The notes under the pieces were generated by a model. That model was not told the DNA's origin. It saw nothing but the letters and a program-made list of their open reading frames with translations, and did no database searches. Of a stretch of 47,440 nucleotides of DNA, positions 32,805-42,133 are shown one piece after another. How positions within the stretch are numbered: the first letter of the stretch is position 1; each line of letters starts with the position of its first letter. The DNA comes from Deltaproteobacteria bacterium. Its GTDB lineage: Bacteria; Desulfobacterota; Desulfuromonadia; Geobacterales; Pseudopelobacteraceae. The DNA is taken from the NCBI GenBank assembly GCA_021781535.1, contig JAJXWO010000031.1:1-47440 (forward strand), given 5' to 3'. A program made the position numbers and the translations under genes.

Positions 32805-34487
32805 TTAATGCGCGACAAGATGTTGGCCATATGCAGTCACAACGGCGGCAGGAGTTTGAAAAAAGGCTTCTCTACCGAACAGATCGGTAAGTTTGGAACG
32901 TTCAAATTCATCACGGACTTCAGCAACGATTTCGCACACCACAAGCCTGATGCCTTGGGCCTCCAGAGTAGCGTGGAGTGTACGCAGAGTTTCTGCCGCT
33001 GTAAAATCCACATCATTAACGGCAGTCGCATCGATACAAAACCACGACAAAGGAGGGTCCGCACTTCTGGCAAGTTCAACGATTTCGTCATTAAGCACCT
33101 GACTGTTTGCGTAGTACATGTTGTGCATGAAGCGGTAGATCATAAGGCCGGGCACCACCTGCCCCCTGGAGCTGACCGGTTGTTGCTGCCACCCCTGTAT
33201 CTTGTCAGGAACAATCAGCATGTTATTTACGAGATACCCGTGCCGTGTATGGACAACAAGCGAAAGTACGATTGCCAGGAGGATACTTTGTTCGACTCCC
33301 ACGAGAACAACCACCACAGCAGTGATCAACGCCACCCAGAATTCCCAGGGGCGCTCTGCGTATATTTTTTTCATCCCCTTGATATCGATCAGCTCCACAC
33401 CGATCAGGAAAACCACCGCCGACAGAACCGCTCCCGGAAGATAGGCCAACGAACCGGTAAAAAAGAAAAGTACAATGAGCACAATAAAGCTCGTAACAAG
33501 TTGGGCAATCTGGTTATGCCCACCCGCGCTTTCAACCATCTGGGTCTTGGTCGGGCTGCCATTTACAACAAAAGTCCCGGAAAGCCCGGCCCCGATATTA
33601 GCCAGACACAAACCGACCAGGTCCACATTCTCGTCAAAGCGCTCGTTGTAGCGGGCGGCATAGGCCCGGGAGGTGGCGGCACTCTGGGCAAGGATAACGA
33701 TGAACATGGCAAAAGCGGTGGGAATCAGCTTTTCGACCAGGCTCATGCTGATCGTCACTGCAGGTAAACCAATCCTCGGCAGACCGCTCGGAATAGGTCC
33801 GAGGACATGCACCCCGTAGCTTTCCAGGTTGAACGCCCAGCTGACAAAAATGGCACCGACCACCGCAATCAAGGCGCCCGGGATTTTCTTCGATATCCAG
33901 CGTGAGACGATGATGACCACGAGGACTGAAACCGCTACCATGACAGAGGCAACATTCGTCCGTTCGATCTCTCGCAGTACGGCGGCCACCGTATGGGTTG
34001 AGAGGTGTTCTCCGTCAGGCAGATCGAGCATTCCGAAAATCTCTCCAACTGCGACCTGGATGCCGACCCCGGACAGAAACCCCACGAGCACGGTGCGGGA
34101 CAGAAAATCCGACAGGAAACCAAGTCGGGCAATACGAGCCAGAAGCAGGAACCCGGCAGCCATGAGTGCAAGAAGGCCTGCCAGGGCGAGCCATTCGCCC
34201 GACCGGGGAGCAGCTATTCCGGCAATGCTGGAGGCGACAATTGCTGCCGTGGCGGAATCTGCCCCGACGACGAGGTGCCGGGACGACCCGAAGAGTGCGT
34301 ACAGGACCATCGGAATGAGGAGCGTGTAAAGGCCGGTGATTACCGGTGTTCCGGATATCTTCGTGTAGCCCATTACTTCGGGAATGGCGAGGGCAGCAAG
34401 CGTAATGCCGGCGATGATATTGGCCGAAACCTGAGTACTGTCGACGGGAAGAATTCCCTGCAATACCTGAAACCGGAACGTCCTCAT
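32805..34487 (-). CDS. SulP-family anion transporter with STAS domain
   Basis: Inner-membrane carrier of 560 residues for sulfate, bicarbonate or related anions. About 11-14 membrane helices fill residues 20-430; the SulP signature region includes EVMGYTKISGTPVITGLYTLL (about 38-58) and GLCLANIGAGLSGTFVVNGSPTKT (about 290-313). A STAS domain (about 445-555) follows with WFCIDATAVNDVDFTAAETL, where an alanine/threonine pair replaces the usual DxSxxxxxDxT serine. The anion is not decided by sequence. It is a single gene divergent from nothing close; 365 non-coding bases lie upstream. Confidence 0.92.
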   Translation of the reverse strand: MRTFRFQVLQGILPVDSTQVSANIIAGITLAALAIPEVMGYTKISGTPVITGLYTLLIPMVLYALFGSSRHLVVGADSATAAIVASSIAGIAAPRSGEWLALAGLLALMAAGFLLLARIARLGFLSDFLSRTVLVGFLSGVGIQVAVGEIFGMLDLPDGEHLSTHTVAAVLREIERTNVASVMVAVSVLVVIIVSRWISKKIPGALIAVVGAIFVSWAFNLESYGVHVLGPIPSGLPRIGLPAVTISMSLVEKLIPTAFAMFIVILAQSAATSRAYAARYNERFDENVDLVGLCLANIGAGLSGTFVVNGSPTKTQMVESAGGHNQIAQLVTSFIVLIVLFFFTGSLAYLPGAVLSAVVFLIGVELIDIKGMKKIYAERPWEFWVALITAVVVVLVGVEQSILLAIVLSLVVHTRHGYLVNNMLIVPDKIQGWQQQPVSSRGQVVPGLMIYRFMHNMYYANSQVLNDEIVELARSADPPLSWFCIDATAVNDVDFTAAETLRTLHATLEAQGIRLVVCEIVAEVRDEFERSKLTDLFGREAFFQTPAAVVTAYGQHLVAH

Positions 34488-34852
34488 ACGTGCAGACAGT
34501 TCGACGTATCAGGGGCAGCTATTTTCTTATGGCAGGCTGCCTGTTTTCCAAAGTAAATGAGTACCATAGTTGCCCTTCTTCGACATATTTTTGCACCGAC
34601 TGATGACATGCATGCAACAGTAGGTATAATAGTACCATGAGTCACGGGTGAGCGAAAGTTTTGAAGGGTGATGGTTTGTGAAAGATGTGCGCCAATCACA
34701 TTGTTAAAGACAGCCCTTTTCACCGTACAGGTATTGAGCAGAACCATCACCAAGGAAATTATCGACATAAAAAAAAACGGATTGGCTCGGGAATGAGCTC
34801 ATCCGTTAAAAAAGCATCGGCAGTGGCATATTGCGTCAAGCAGAAGGTATTA
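34488..34852. other. intergenic region with a minus-strand terminator
   Basis: No supported ORF. It holds the SulP promoter region and the terminator at 34769-34807. A TATAAT-like sequence at about 34626 (TATAATAG, plus strand) is seen without a clear gene downstream. Confidence 0.4.
34769..34807 (-). terminator. terminator of the small gene at 34853
   Basis: Minus-strand stem AACGGAT / ATCCGTT with an inner GAGC / GCTC and a tail of nine T. It lies about 45 bases after the stop at 34853. Confidence 0.85.
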
Positions 34853-35107
34853 TCATTCAGGCTCAATCATATTTTTCAGTTTCAAGAGCGCAGCTCTGAC
34901 TTTTATCTCAAGCAGGTCGCATGCGAGCCCGTCCTGCAAACGGTCCAGTTCTGAATGAAAAATTAGTTCACTGACGGAATGGCCCTTTGATGTGAAATTC
35001 ACAAGATGCATATCCTTGCAACCGAGCCTGATGCCATTTACCAGTGATACACGTAATTGCGGTATTCCCATTTGTTCGCCAAGAGCTGCGGAATATTTTT
35101 CAATCAT
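34853..35107 (-). CDS. small hypothetical protein
   Basis: Eighty-four residues starting at an ATG with GGGAG five bases upstream (35107). It has a mixed beta then helical pattern (LRVSLVNGIRLGCKDMHLVNF and then a helical C terminus). No signal peptide, membrane segment or known motif is seen. A strong terminator follows. It is divergent from the EEP gene. The family is not recognised. Confidence 0.65.
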   Translation of the reverse strand: MIEKYSAALGEQMGIPQLRVSLVNGIRLGCKDMHLVNFTSKGHSVSELIFHSELDRLQDGLACDLLEIKVRAALLKLKNMIEPE

Positions 35108-35268
35108 CAGCGTCTCCCAAGATAATGTATTGTAACGCAACATAGCTGGAAGATTTCTAATGAACAATACAAATGTTACATCACATAGATCTCCTGCACA
35201 ACCGGCTTGAAAGTACTTCAGACACAATCGCTACCTGCATTCTGACGGAGCGAGCCACGAGGGGACAC

Positions 35269-36078
35269 ATGCAGAAAGATTCCGTCATGGATGTCGCCAT
35301 GCCATCACACCTATTCCGGATCATGACCTACAACATCCACAGTTGCTTCGGCACTGACGGCAAGGCCTCACCGGAACGGATCGCTACCGTTATCGCCGGG
35401 GTGGACCCGGACATCATCGCTCTCCAGGAGGTGGACAGGGGACTTGCGCGTTCCGGATACAGTGATCAGGTGCAGGAAATAGCCGCGATTCTCGGCATGA
35501 ATTTCATTTTTTTCCCCTCCCTGCAGCAAAAAGAAGGGAATTACGGCAATGCGATCCTGAGCCGCACAGCCCTGCATCTCGTAAAAGGCGGGGCGCTGCC
35601 AAACCTGCCGGGGCTGCGCCGCATCGAGAAACGGGGAGCTCTCTGGGTTGAGGCGTGTCTACCCGGGGGAACGCTTCAGGTCATTGCCACCCACTTCGGG
35701 CTGGTGAGCAAGGAACGCCTCCTCCAGACACGCACCCTTCTCGGCAAAGAATGGCTCGGACACCCCGATTGCCGTCCGCCGGCTATCATCTGCGGTGATT
35801 TCAACACGACACCACGTTCATTGGCCTACCGACTTCTGGCCGACCGGTTCGACGACGTCCAGCGCGCCATTGCAAAACAACGGCCGCACGCCAGCTGGCC
35901 CGCCAGACACCCGCTCATACGTATCGACCACCTGTTCGTCACACCGGGTATCACCGTGGCAAAGGCCCGCGTCGTACGAAACGATCTCACCCGCACTGCA
36001 TCGGACCATCTCCCGCTTGTTGCTGACCTGAGCATCCCGGATTTCACTGAGATGCGAAAAATGAAGCCCCCTGGATAA
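35269..36078 (+). CDS. endonuclease/exonuclease/phosphatase (EEP) family hydrolase
   Basis: Metal-dependent phosphohydrolase of 269 residues. Motifs in order: MTYNIHSCFG (N), IIALQEVDRG (metal-binding E), IATHFGLV (H), CGDFNTTPRS (D and N) and TASDHLPLVADL (D-H pair), so the DNase I-like active site is complete. There is no obvious signal peptide, so it is probably cytosolic. Substrates in this superfamily range from DNA to phospholipids and are not predictable here. GAGGGG precedes the ATG at 35269. It converges with the ppc gene, with only nine bases between them. Confidence 0.9.
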   Translation: MQKDSVMDVAMPSHLFRIMTYNIHSCFGTDGKASPERIATVIAGVDPDIIALQEVDRGLARSGYSDQVQEIAAILGMNFIFFPSLQQKEGNYGNAILSRTALHLVKGGALPNLPGLRRIEKRGALWVEACLPGGTLQVIATHFGLVSKERLLQTRTLLGKEWLGHPDCRPPAIICGDFNTTPRSLAYRLLADRFDDVQRAIAKQRPHASWPARHPLIRIDHLFVTPGITVAKARVVRNDLTRTASDHLPLVADLSIPDFTEMRKMKPPG

Positions 36079-36087
36079 AATAAACTT

Positions 36088-38853
36088 TCATCCCGTATTA
36101 CGTAGTCCTGCGGCAATGCCGTTGATGGTGGCAGCGAGGACATCGTCCAGCTCCCTGCTGCTCTCTCCGTTTCTTTTGCGGCGTAACAATTCGACTTGAA
36201 TCATGCTCAGCGGGTCCACGTATGGATTTCTAAGTTTGAGGGAGCGAGCCAGGGATGGGTTATTTTCCAGGAGCCGGCTCTGGCCGGTAATATTCAACAC
36301 CATCCGCCTCGTCCGGTGGTACTCATCCTCTACCATGCCAAAGACCCGGTCTCGAAGCTCATTGTCGCTTACCAGGCCCGCATAGTGGCGGGCAAGGGGC
36401 AGATCTACCTTAGTCAGGGCAAGCTCTACATTCCTGACCAGATCGTAGAAAAACGGGAACTTCGCCATCATCTCCTGTAACACCTTCTCGCCCCCGGTGA
36501 AGCTTTCCAAAGCGCAACCGACACCGAACCAGCCGGGTATGACATGACGGCTCTGCATCCACCCAAATCCCCAGGGGATAGCCCGCAGTTCGGATATTCC
36601 TTTACCTTCCGTCCGACGTGCCGGCCGGGAACCAATCTTGGCAAGTTCGAATTCAAGGACCGGAGTTGCCTGTTCGAAATAGGGCACAATGTCCGGATTG
36701 TTGGCAATCCGTTCCTGGTAAAAGTGAAAAGCTTTGCCTGACAGCTCTTCCATTGACCCTTCCCACGCCTCCTCTTCTCTCCCCTTCCTTCCGGAAAAAA
36801 CAAGAAACCCGAGACTCGCAGCGACCATCAGTTCCATATTCCTTTCGGCAAGCACCGCATCGGAATACTTCCAGTTAACCACCTCTCCCTGTTCGGTGAG
36901 ACGCAGAGTACCGCTGAACGCCCCCGGAGGCTGAGCCGAAATAGCGCGATAGGTGGGACCGCCTCCTCTTCCGACCGTTCCTCCCCTGCCGTGGAAGAGC
37001 CGGAGCTTTACACCGCATTCCGCCGCCACCCGGTGCAGCCCACGGTGTGCTTTATATATTTCCCAGGAACTGGTGAGCATGCCGCCATCCTTGTTCGAAT
37101 CCGAGTAGCCAAGCATGACCTCCTGCAGACCTCCCCACGACTCGATGTATGGCCGGTAGTCATCATGTGTCCAAAGTTTTCGGCAGACTTCTGGCGCCCG
37201 CTTCAGATCGCCGATGAACTCGAAAAGCGGAACCGGCATCATTCCCAGGTCTGATCCGTCACGCGATGCGGCAACTTTCACTCCGCAAAGCTCCATCAAG
37301 CGGACCAGCGAGAGGACATCCTGCGTCCGGCTGGCGCCGCTGATTACATACTGCTGCAGCGCTTCCGGAGGATAGTTTTTTTTAAGCCAGGCAATACTGT
37401 GGAGAGTCTCAAGAAGCCGGACCGTTTCCTCCGATGGCCGACGGGGAACACCGTCGTGTGCACCCTCGGACAATTCATTGACTGCATCGGCATGAATTTC
37501 GGCATGCTGCCGAATATCCAGGGAATGGAGGTGAAAGCCGAACGTCTGCACCTTACGCAGTAGCGGATCAAGATAAGAACGGGCGATTGCTTCCCCTCCC
37601 CCTTCTTCGATGGAGTTGCGCAGCAAGATGAGATCGGCGCAAAAAGCTTCGGCATTTGGGTAAACATTACCGTCGCAGGCTTCTCCGCGAGTACACTCCA
37701 ACCGGTGGCGGACATACATGAGGAACCGGCGGTATAGTTCACAGTCGGGAAGAAACTCCATCTCCGGAACCGGGGCGGGCATCATCTTTTCATAGCGCGC
37801 CAGGACTGATAAAAGAGCAGCAGAATCCCCGAAACGGCAGATTGAAGTTGTCAGAAGTTCCTGCAGTTCCTCCACGACCGCCAGATAGTGATCAAGAATC
37901 GTTTCACGCGCCAACAGCAGCGCCGTTCTGGTCGTTTCAGGAGTCACATACGGATTTCCGTCCCGGTCCCCACCGACCCAGGAGCCGAATCTGACAACAT
38001 TAGGGAGCTCTTTTGGCTGGATATCCATCCCATACACTTGCCGGAACGCCTCGGCGATCCCTTCGTAAAAGTCAGGGAGCGGAGCAATCAGGGATTCAAG
38101 GTAATGGCCCAGCCCCATCCGGATCTCGTCAACCACCGAGGGACGGCGAGCGCGCACCATATCAGTCTGCCAGAGAGCTGTCACCTCCGCGTGAATAGCC
38201 TTCTGCCCCCGAAGGGCGGACTGTTCGCTAAGTGGAAGATGATCAAGCTCTTCGAGCTGCCGGGATATACGGCGCCTCTTGAAAAGTACCACACGACGCG
38301 CCACTTCGGTGGGATGGGCGGTGAATACCGGGATCACCTCAACCTGTGCAAGGAGTTCAAGAGCTTTTTCTCCGCTGATACCAGCATCCCGCATCCTTTT
38401 GAGCGTACCGCACAGCGAACCGGGTTTAACCGGTGTGCCTGAGTCAAGACTGGCCACACGCAGCCGCCGCTTGCGATGGTTTGTTTCCGCCAGGTTCGTA
38501 AGCTCGAAATAGATGCCGAAGGCCTTGACAATGTGATAGGCCTGGTCTGCACTCATACCCCGAACGATTTCCACGGCTCGCTCCTGGAGTTCCCGTTCGC
38601 CCGGGATATCCACCGAAGCCTCGCCTTGTCCGTCATCGAGCTGGCGATGCTTGATCGCCAGGTGTCGGAGTTCCTCTTCCGCTTCATAGACGGCCTCACC
38701 GGACTGTTCCCGGATTACTTCCCCCAGAATCATTCCGAGGCTGCGAACATCGCGTCGAAGTGGCGTGATCTTACGTTCAGGGTCGGTTCCCAGCAGTTCG
38801 GCCAGCCTTACTTGCTGCTCTGCGGCGTTCCAGTATATCTTCTGCTCGGCCAT
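36088..38853 (-). CDS. ppc: phosphoenolpyruvate carboxylase
   Basis: Cytosolic enzyme of 921 residues, the normal bacterial length, that carboxylates PEP with bicarbonate to oxaloacetate and so refills the TCA cycle. Catalytic blocks: VFTAHPTEVARR (H180), VGGDRDGNPYVT, VMLGYSDSNKDGG, LFHGRGGTVGRGGGP, FGWMQSRHVIPGWFGVG and the C-terminal TINGIAAGLRNTG, whose glycine-ended tail is usual. All are intact. AAGGA precedes the ATG. It is a single gene facing the EEP gene. Confidence 0.98.
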   Translation of the reverse strand: MAEQKIYWNAAEQQVRLAELLGTDPERKITPLRRDVRSLGMILGEVIREQSGEAVYEAEEELRHLAIKHRQLDDGQGEASVDIPGERELQERAVEIVRGMSADQAYHIVKAFGIYFELTNLAETNHRKRRLRVASLDSGTPVKPGSLCGTLKRMRDAGISGEKALELLAQVEVIPVFTAHPTEVARRVVLFKRRRISRQLEELDHLPLSEQSALRGQKAIHAEVTALWQTDMVRARRPSVVDEIRMGLGHYLESLIAPLPDFYEGIAEAFRQVYGMDIQPKELPNVVRFGSWVGGDRDGNPYVTPETTRTALLLARETILDHYLAVVEELQELLTTSICRFGDSAALLSVLARYEKMMPAPVPEMEFLPDCELYRRFLMYVRHRLECTRGEACDGNVYPNAEAFCADLILLRNSIEEGGGEAIARSYLDPLLRKVQTFGFHLHSLDIRQHAEIHADAVNELSEGAHDGVPRRPSEETVRLLETLHSIAWLKKNYPPEALQQYVISGASRTQDVLSLVRLMELCGVKVAASRDGSDLGMMPVPLFEFIGDLKRAPEVCRKLWTHDDYRPYIESWGGLQEVMLGYSDSNKDGGMLTSSWEIYKAHRGLHRVAAECGVKLRLFHGRGGTVGRGGGPTYRAISAQPPGAFSGTLRLTEQGEVVNWKYSDAVLAERNMELMVAASLGFLVFSGRKGREEEAWEGSMEELSGKAFHFYQERIANNPDIVPYFEQATPVLEFELAKIGSRPARRTEGKGISELRAIPWGFGWMQSRHVIPGWFGVGCALESFTGGEKVLQEMMAKFPFFYDLVRNVELALTKVDLPLARHYAGLVSDNELRDRVFGMVEDEYHRTRRMVLNITGQSRLLENNPSLARSLKLRNPYVDPLSMIQVELLRRKRNGESSRELDDVLAATINGIAAGLRNTG

Positions 38854-39072
38854 TCGCTTCCTTTCGCCCCGTAGTTTCGCATGATGTATCTGCTATACTA
38901 CCAAAACATGCGAGGGATGCAAACTGCGGCGCAGAACAAGCGGCAATAGCGGGGGCCTGTTTTCAGAGAGGGTCTTTGTAAATAATTTGCCATCTCGGCC
39001 TTCTTCCGCCATGTGGAATTTGCAAATACCGGTTGTATGATATAATGAATAAAATTGATTCGGAGGTGCTAT

Positions 39073-39705
39073 ATGCATCAGATTATGACGAAATTTCTAT
39101 TCCTCACCGTCACAACGTTATTTTTATCGTCCTGTGCAACAACTTCTCTGGTTGATACCTGGCGCAACCCCAGCCTGCCGGTTCTCAAGCCGCACAAAGT
39201 GCTTGTTGTGGGAATCTTTAAAAACTCCGACAACCGCAGGGTTTATGAGGATATAATTGCCAATGAACTTAATCTGCACAAAGTAGAGGCAATACCAAGC
39301 CACACCCTTGTTCCTGTTGAAATAAAAATGGGACAGCAGGCATTGAAAGAAGCGGAGAAGGAATCGGGCGCGGAAGCAGTCCTCACGATTCAGACAATAA
39401 AGGTTGAACACCAAACGATTGTCCAGCCCGGTTATGCCACCCCCCTTTATCCTGATTATTGGTACCCGGGAGCATTTCCATCATGGGACCTGAATGGCTA
39501 CTATGGCTCAATGCTTTACAATGAACCGACATACATATCTTCATTTGAAGAAGCAAAAATCCAGGCAAATCTGTTCGACACCCGCAGCGGCAAACTCCTC
39601 TGGGCCGCCACGATTTCCACATCTGAGCCCAGGAATATAGTATCCGTCAGCAAGGATCTTGCTGCTATCATAGTCCGGTCTCTCGTTGCCGAAGGACTCA
39701 TATGA
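39073..39705 (+). CDS. outer-membrane lipoprotein, DUF4136-like
   Basis: Protein of 210 residues with a lipoprotein signal: hydrophobic FLFLTVTTLFL and lipobox LSSC (Cys about residue 22). The mature part (TTSLVDTWRNPS, then VGIFKNSDNRRVYEDIIANEL, later GYATPLYPDYWYPG) resembles DUF4136-type periplasmic proteins of unknown role. GGAGGTG precedes ATG 39073; the earlier in-frame TTG is rejected. It is probably co-transcribed with the next secreted protein. Confidence 0.82.
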   Translation: MHQIMTKFLFLTVTTLFLSSCATTSLVDTWRNPSLPVLKPHKVLVVGIFKNSDNRRVYEDIIANELNLHKVEAIPSHTLVPVEIKMGQQALKEAEKESGAEAVLTIQTIKVEHQTIVQPGYATPLYPDYWYPGAFPSWDLNGYYGSMLYNEPTYISSFEEAKIQANLFDTRSGKLLWAATISTSEPRNIVSVSKDLAAIIVRSLVAEGLI

Positions 39706-39753
39706 ACCAATTTGACGCTATGTTGCTGCAGTCAAGGCAGTAACAAAGGATCC

Positions 39754-40518
39754 ATGATAATGATCGTAAAATTCTATCGCCATCTTGTCACAATTGCCAT
39801 TATGCTGTTGCTCCCGTTTTTTTCCGGCACATGTCGCGGGGAACCGCGGCAGAAACAGCTGGCGGATGAGATTGTTGCATCCATACTCGAGGCTTACGGG
39901 GGAGCTGATTCAATCAGGAAAGTACTATCCGTCACAGCCACGGGAAGGATAACTGAATTTATGAATGGAAAGGTTGGCAATTATTCCCGTTATTTCGAGC
40001 AACCCGGAAAGCTGCGCATTGAAGTCATGCCGGAGCAGGGAGGCGACATACGGATTCTCAACGGAAATAGTGGCTGGCAAAGGAGGGGTGAAGGATTTGT
40101 TAGAGTATCGCCGCTTGAGCTCCAATCCATGATCTATCAATACAGCTACCTCGATCTGCCGATGGCGTTTGGCGATAAAGAATTCCTGGTCACGTATGGA
40201 GGGAAATTTCGCCAAAATGGAGAGGAGGTATACCTGTTATTGCTCGAGACAAAAAACTCGCCGCAATTACGTGTCCTTATCGATGCCAGAACCCGCCTGA
40301 TTGCCCGAGTCTCGGCAAAATTTGCCATGGGTATGATGGGAGATGGAGAGCTGTCCACCACATACAGTGATTATCATGCCGTAGATGGCGTTCTCTTCCC
40401 CCACACGTTGGTCAACTACGCCGGGGACATGAAATTGTCAGAAATAAAACTGGGGAATATCAAAGTAAACCAGAAAATTCCAGCGGCATTCTTTGCGCCG
40501 CGTGTGGACCAGCATTGA
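39754..40518 (+). CDS. secreted protein, LolA-like fold candidate
   Basis: Protein of about 254 residues with an N-terminal membrane or signal segment (LVTIAIMLLLPFFSG, then a Cys). The mature part starts EIVASILEAYGGADSIRKVL and alternates strands, as in the LolA/LolB-like outer-membrane lipoprotein-carrier superfamily and the related proteins that begin with a YGG..K motif. No catalytic residues are apparent. AAAGGA lies seven bases before ATG 39754. It follows the DUF4136-like gene by 48 bases, pointing to an envelope function. The fold call is tentative. Confidence 0.75.
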   Translation: MIMIVKFYRHLVTIAIMLLLPFFSGTCRGEPRQKQLADEIVASILEAYGGADSIRKVLSVTATGRITEFMNGKVGNYSRYFEQPGKLRIEVMPEQGGDIRILNGNSGWQRRGEGFVRVSPLELQSMIYQYSYLDLPMAFGDKEFLVTYGGKFRQNGEEVYLLLLETKNSPQLRVLIDARTRLIARVSAKFAMGMMGDGELSTTYSDYHAVDGVLFPHTLVNYAGDMKLSEIKLGNIKVNQKIPAAFFAPRVDQH

Positions 40519-40563
40519 AAATTGGCATTTCGACAAGAGGATTCACAGAAGCATTTAAGGACG

Positions 40564-40597
40564 AAAAAAAGCACGTACGATCATCCGTAAGTGCTTG
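40564..40597 (-). terminator. terminator of tRNA-Gln
   Basis: Minus-strand stem beginning AAGCAC and ending GTGCTT, with a central ACG/CGT pairing, followed by seven T. It begins eight bases after the tRNA. Confidence 0.85.
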
Positions 40598-40604
40598 AAT
40601 TATT

Positions 40605-40678
40605 TGGCAGGGGTACCAGGATTCGAACCTAGAGTGACGGCGTCAGAGGCCGTTGCCTTACCGTTTGGCGATACCCCT
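40605..40678 (-). tRNA. tRNA-Gln (CTG)
   Basis: Complete 74-nt tRNA with encoded CCA. Acceptor stem AGGGGTA / TACCCCT, D-arm GCCAAACGGTAAGGC, anticodon stem ACGGC / GCCGT with loop CTCTGAC (anticodon CTG) and T-arm with GGTTCGAATCC. Gln identity follows from the anticodon and the overall likeness to tRNA-Gln. Confidence 0.95.
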
Positions 40679-40740
40679 ATAGCGAAGAGCACTCTTTGTA
40701 GCAAATCCGCCTCATGACGTCAAGGCTTTTTACCCGCTCT

Positions 40741-41283
40741 TTAGGCCCTCGTTGCCTGTGCGCCGGCTTCCATCGCTTTAACGTTGGCTGGTATCAACCG
40801 GTGGTTACGTTGCGGAAGCGCTTTTTTCAGCGCCACCTCCAGCGAGGCGGCTTTTAGCGCCCCTGTTTTTTCTATATAGGCACCGCAAGCAACCATATTG
40901 ACCATCCGCACATCCCCCATCTCAAGAGCGATCTGATTCATCGGAACCATGATGACTTCAACGCCCGGCAAATCAACGCCATCACTGCTCACCAGGCTGG
41001 AGTTGACAATACAGATGCCGCCCTGTTTTACTTTGGCCGCATATTTGTCAAACGAAAGCTGATTAAGAAGAACGGATACGGACGGATTCCCAACCACCGG
41101 AGAACCGGTATCTCCATCGGCAAAAACGACCGTGCACATGGCCGCCCCACCACGCTTCTCAACTCCATAGGCGGGGAAAAACGACACATTTTTCCCTTCG
41201 TGGATCGCAGCATATGAAAGCAGATTACCGGCCAGCAGCACACCCTGCCCACCGTAACCGGCAAAAAAAACATCGTAGCGCAT
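40741..41283 (-). CDS. korC: 2-oxoacid:ferredoxin oxidoreductase, gamma subunit
   Basis: Gamma subunit of 180 residues of a 2-oxoacid (probably 2-oxoglutarate) ferredoxin oxidoreductase. The start VFFAGYGGQGVLLAGNLLSYA is the family signature, followed by VSFFPAYGVEKRGGAAMC and the later VVGNPSVSVLLNQ. GGAG precedes ATG 41283. It is last in korDABC, 87 bases after korB, with a hairpin in the gap. The complex would convert a 2-oxoacid and CoA to acyl-CoA, CO2 and reduced ferredoxin, and could run reductively. Confidence 0.92.
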   Translation of the reverse strand: MRYDVFFAGYGGQGVLLAGNLLSYAAIHEGKNVSFFPAYGVEKRGGAAMCTVVFADGDTGSPVVGNPSVSVLLNQLSFDKYAAKVKQGGICIVNSSLVSSDGVDLPGVEVIMVPMNQIALEMGDVRMVNMVACGAYIEKTGALKAASLEVALKKALPQRNHRLIPANVKAMEAGAQATRA

Positions 41284-41325
41284 GATTATCTCCAGGCCCC
41301 GATACATCGGGATAAGTGCAGTGAC

Positions 41326-41359
41326 GAAGCCGTTTTCTGCTTAAAAAGAATACGGCTTC
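41326..41359. other. hairpin in the korB-korC gap
   Basis: GAAGCCGT and ACGGCTTC pair perfectly over an 18-base loop. No T run follows on the minus strand. It may stabilise or attenuate the korDAB part of the transcript. Confidence 0.45.
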
Positions 41360-41370
41360 TCTCTTGCTAA

Positions 41371-42114
41371 TTACAGATTTGCGGTGTTTTTATACACTCC
41401 CAGCGGGAAGTAGGGGATCATTTCATCGGTCACCCGCTGGTTCGCGGCAAGGGGATTCATCCCCAAGTTGGTCGGACAGGCGGCCAGTGCCTCAATAAAG
41501 GAAAAACCTTTTTTCTCAACCTGATAACGAAACGCGGTTTTGATCATCTTTTTGGCCTGGAGAACATTTTTGGGGCTGTTGAGCGCCACCCGGGCCGAAA
41601 AAGCTACCCCGCCGAGGTTGGAGAGCAGTTCGGCCATTTTAAAGGGTGCTCCGTCTTTTGAAACATCGCGTCCATAGGGAGAAGTGGACGTTTTCTGTCC
41701 CGGCATGGTAGTAGGCGCCATCTGGCCGCCGGTCATGCCGTACGTCGTGTTGTTGACGAAGATAACGGTAATATCCTCGCCGCGATTGGCAGCATGAATG
41801 ATCTCGGACATGCCGATCGCAGCCAGATCACCATCCCCCTGATAGGTAAAGACGATCCGGTCGGGACGGGCGCGTTTGGCCCCGGTAGCAACTGCCGGGG
41901 CACGACCGTGAGGGGATTCGATCACGTCGACGTCGAAATAACCGTAGAGAAAAACCGAGCAACCGACTGAAGCGACACCGATTGTTTCACTGCGAATTTT
42001 GAACTCATCCAGCGCTTCAGCAACCAGGCGATGGACCGAGCCGTGATGACAACCGGGACAGAAGTGGGTTGAGACATCTTTCAGGCTTTCCGGCCTGGTA
42101 AATACCTGTTTCAT
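41371..42114 (-). CDS. korB: 2-oxoacid:ferredoxin oxidoreductase, beta subunit
   Basis: ThDP-binding subunit of 247 residues. The cluster- and ThDP-related start THFCPGCHHGSVHRL is followed by GVASVGCSVFLYGYF, SPHGRAPAVATGAKRARPD, the ThDP motif TYQGDGDLAAIGMSE with NNTTYGMTGGQMAPTT, all as in KorB/VorB proteins. GAGGA precedes ATG 42114; the longer upstream frame is rejected because it overlaps korA coding. It starts 19 bases after the korA stop. Substrate preference for 2-oxoglutarate against branched 2-oxoacids is not decided. Confidence 0.93.
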   Translation of the reverse strand: MKQVFTRPESLKDVSTHFCPGCHHGSVHRLVAEALDEFKIRSETIGVASVGCSVFLYGYFDVDVIESPHGRAPAVATGAKRARPDRIVFTYQGDGDLAAIGMSEIIHAANRGEDITVIFVNNTTYGMTGGQMAPTTMPGQKTSTSPYGRDVSKDGAPFKMAELLSNLGGVAFSARVALNSPKNVLQAKKMIKTAFRYQVEKKGFSFIEALAACPTNLGMNPLAANQRVTDEMIPYFPLGVYKNTANL

Positions 42115-42133
42115 AGTATGTATCCTCAACTGT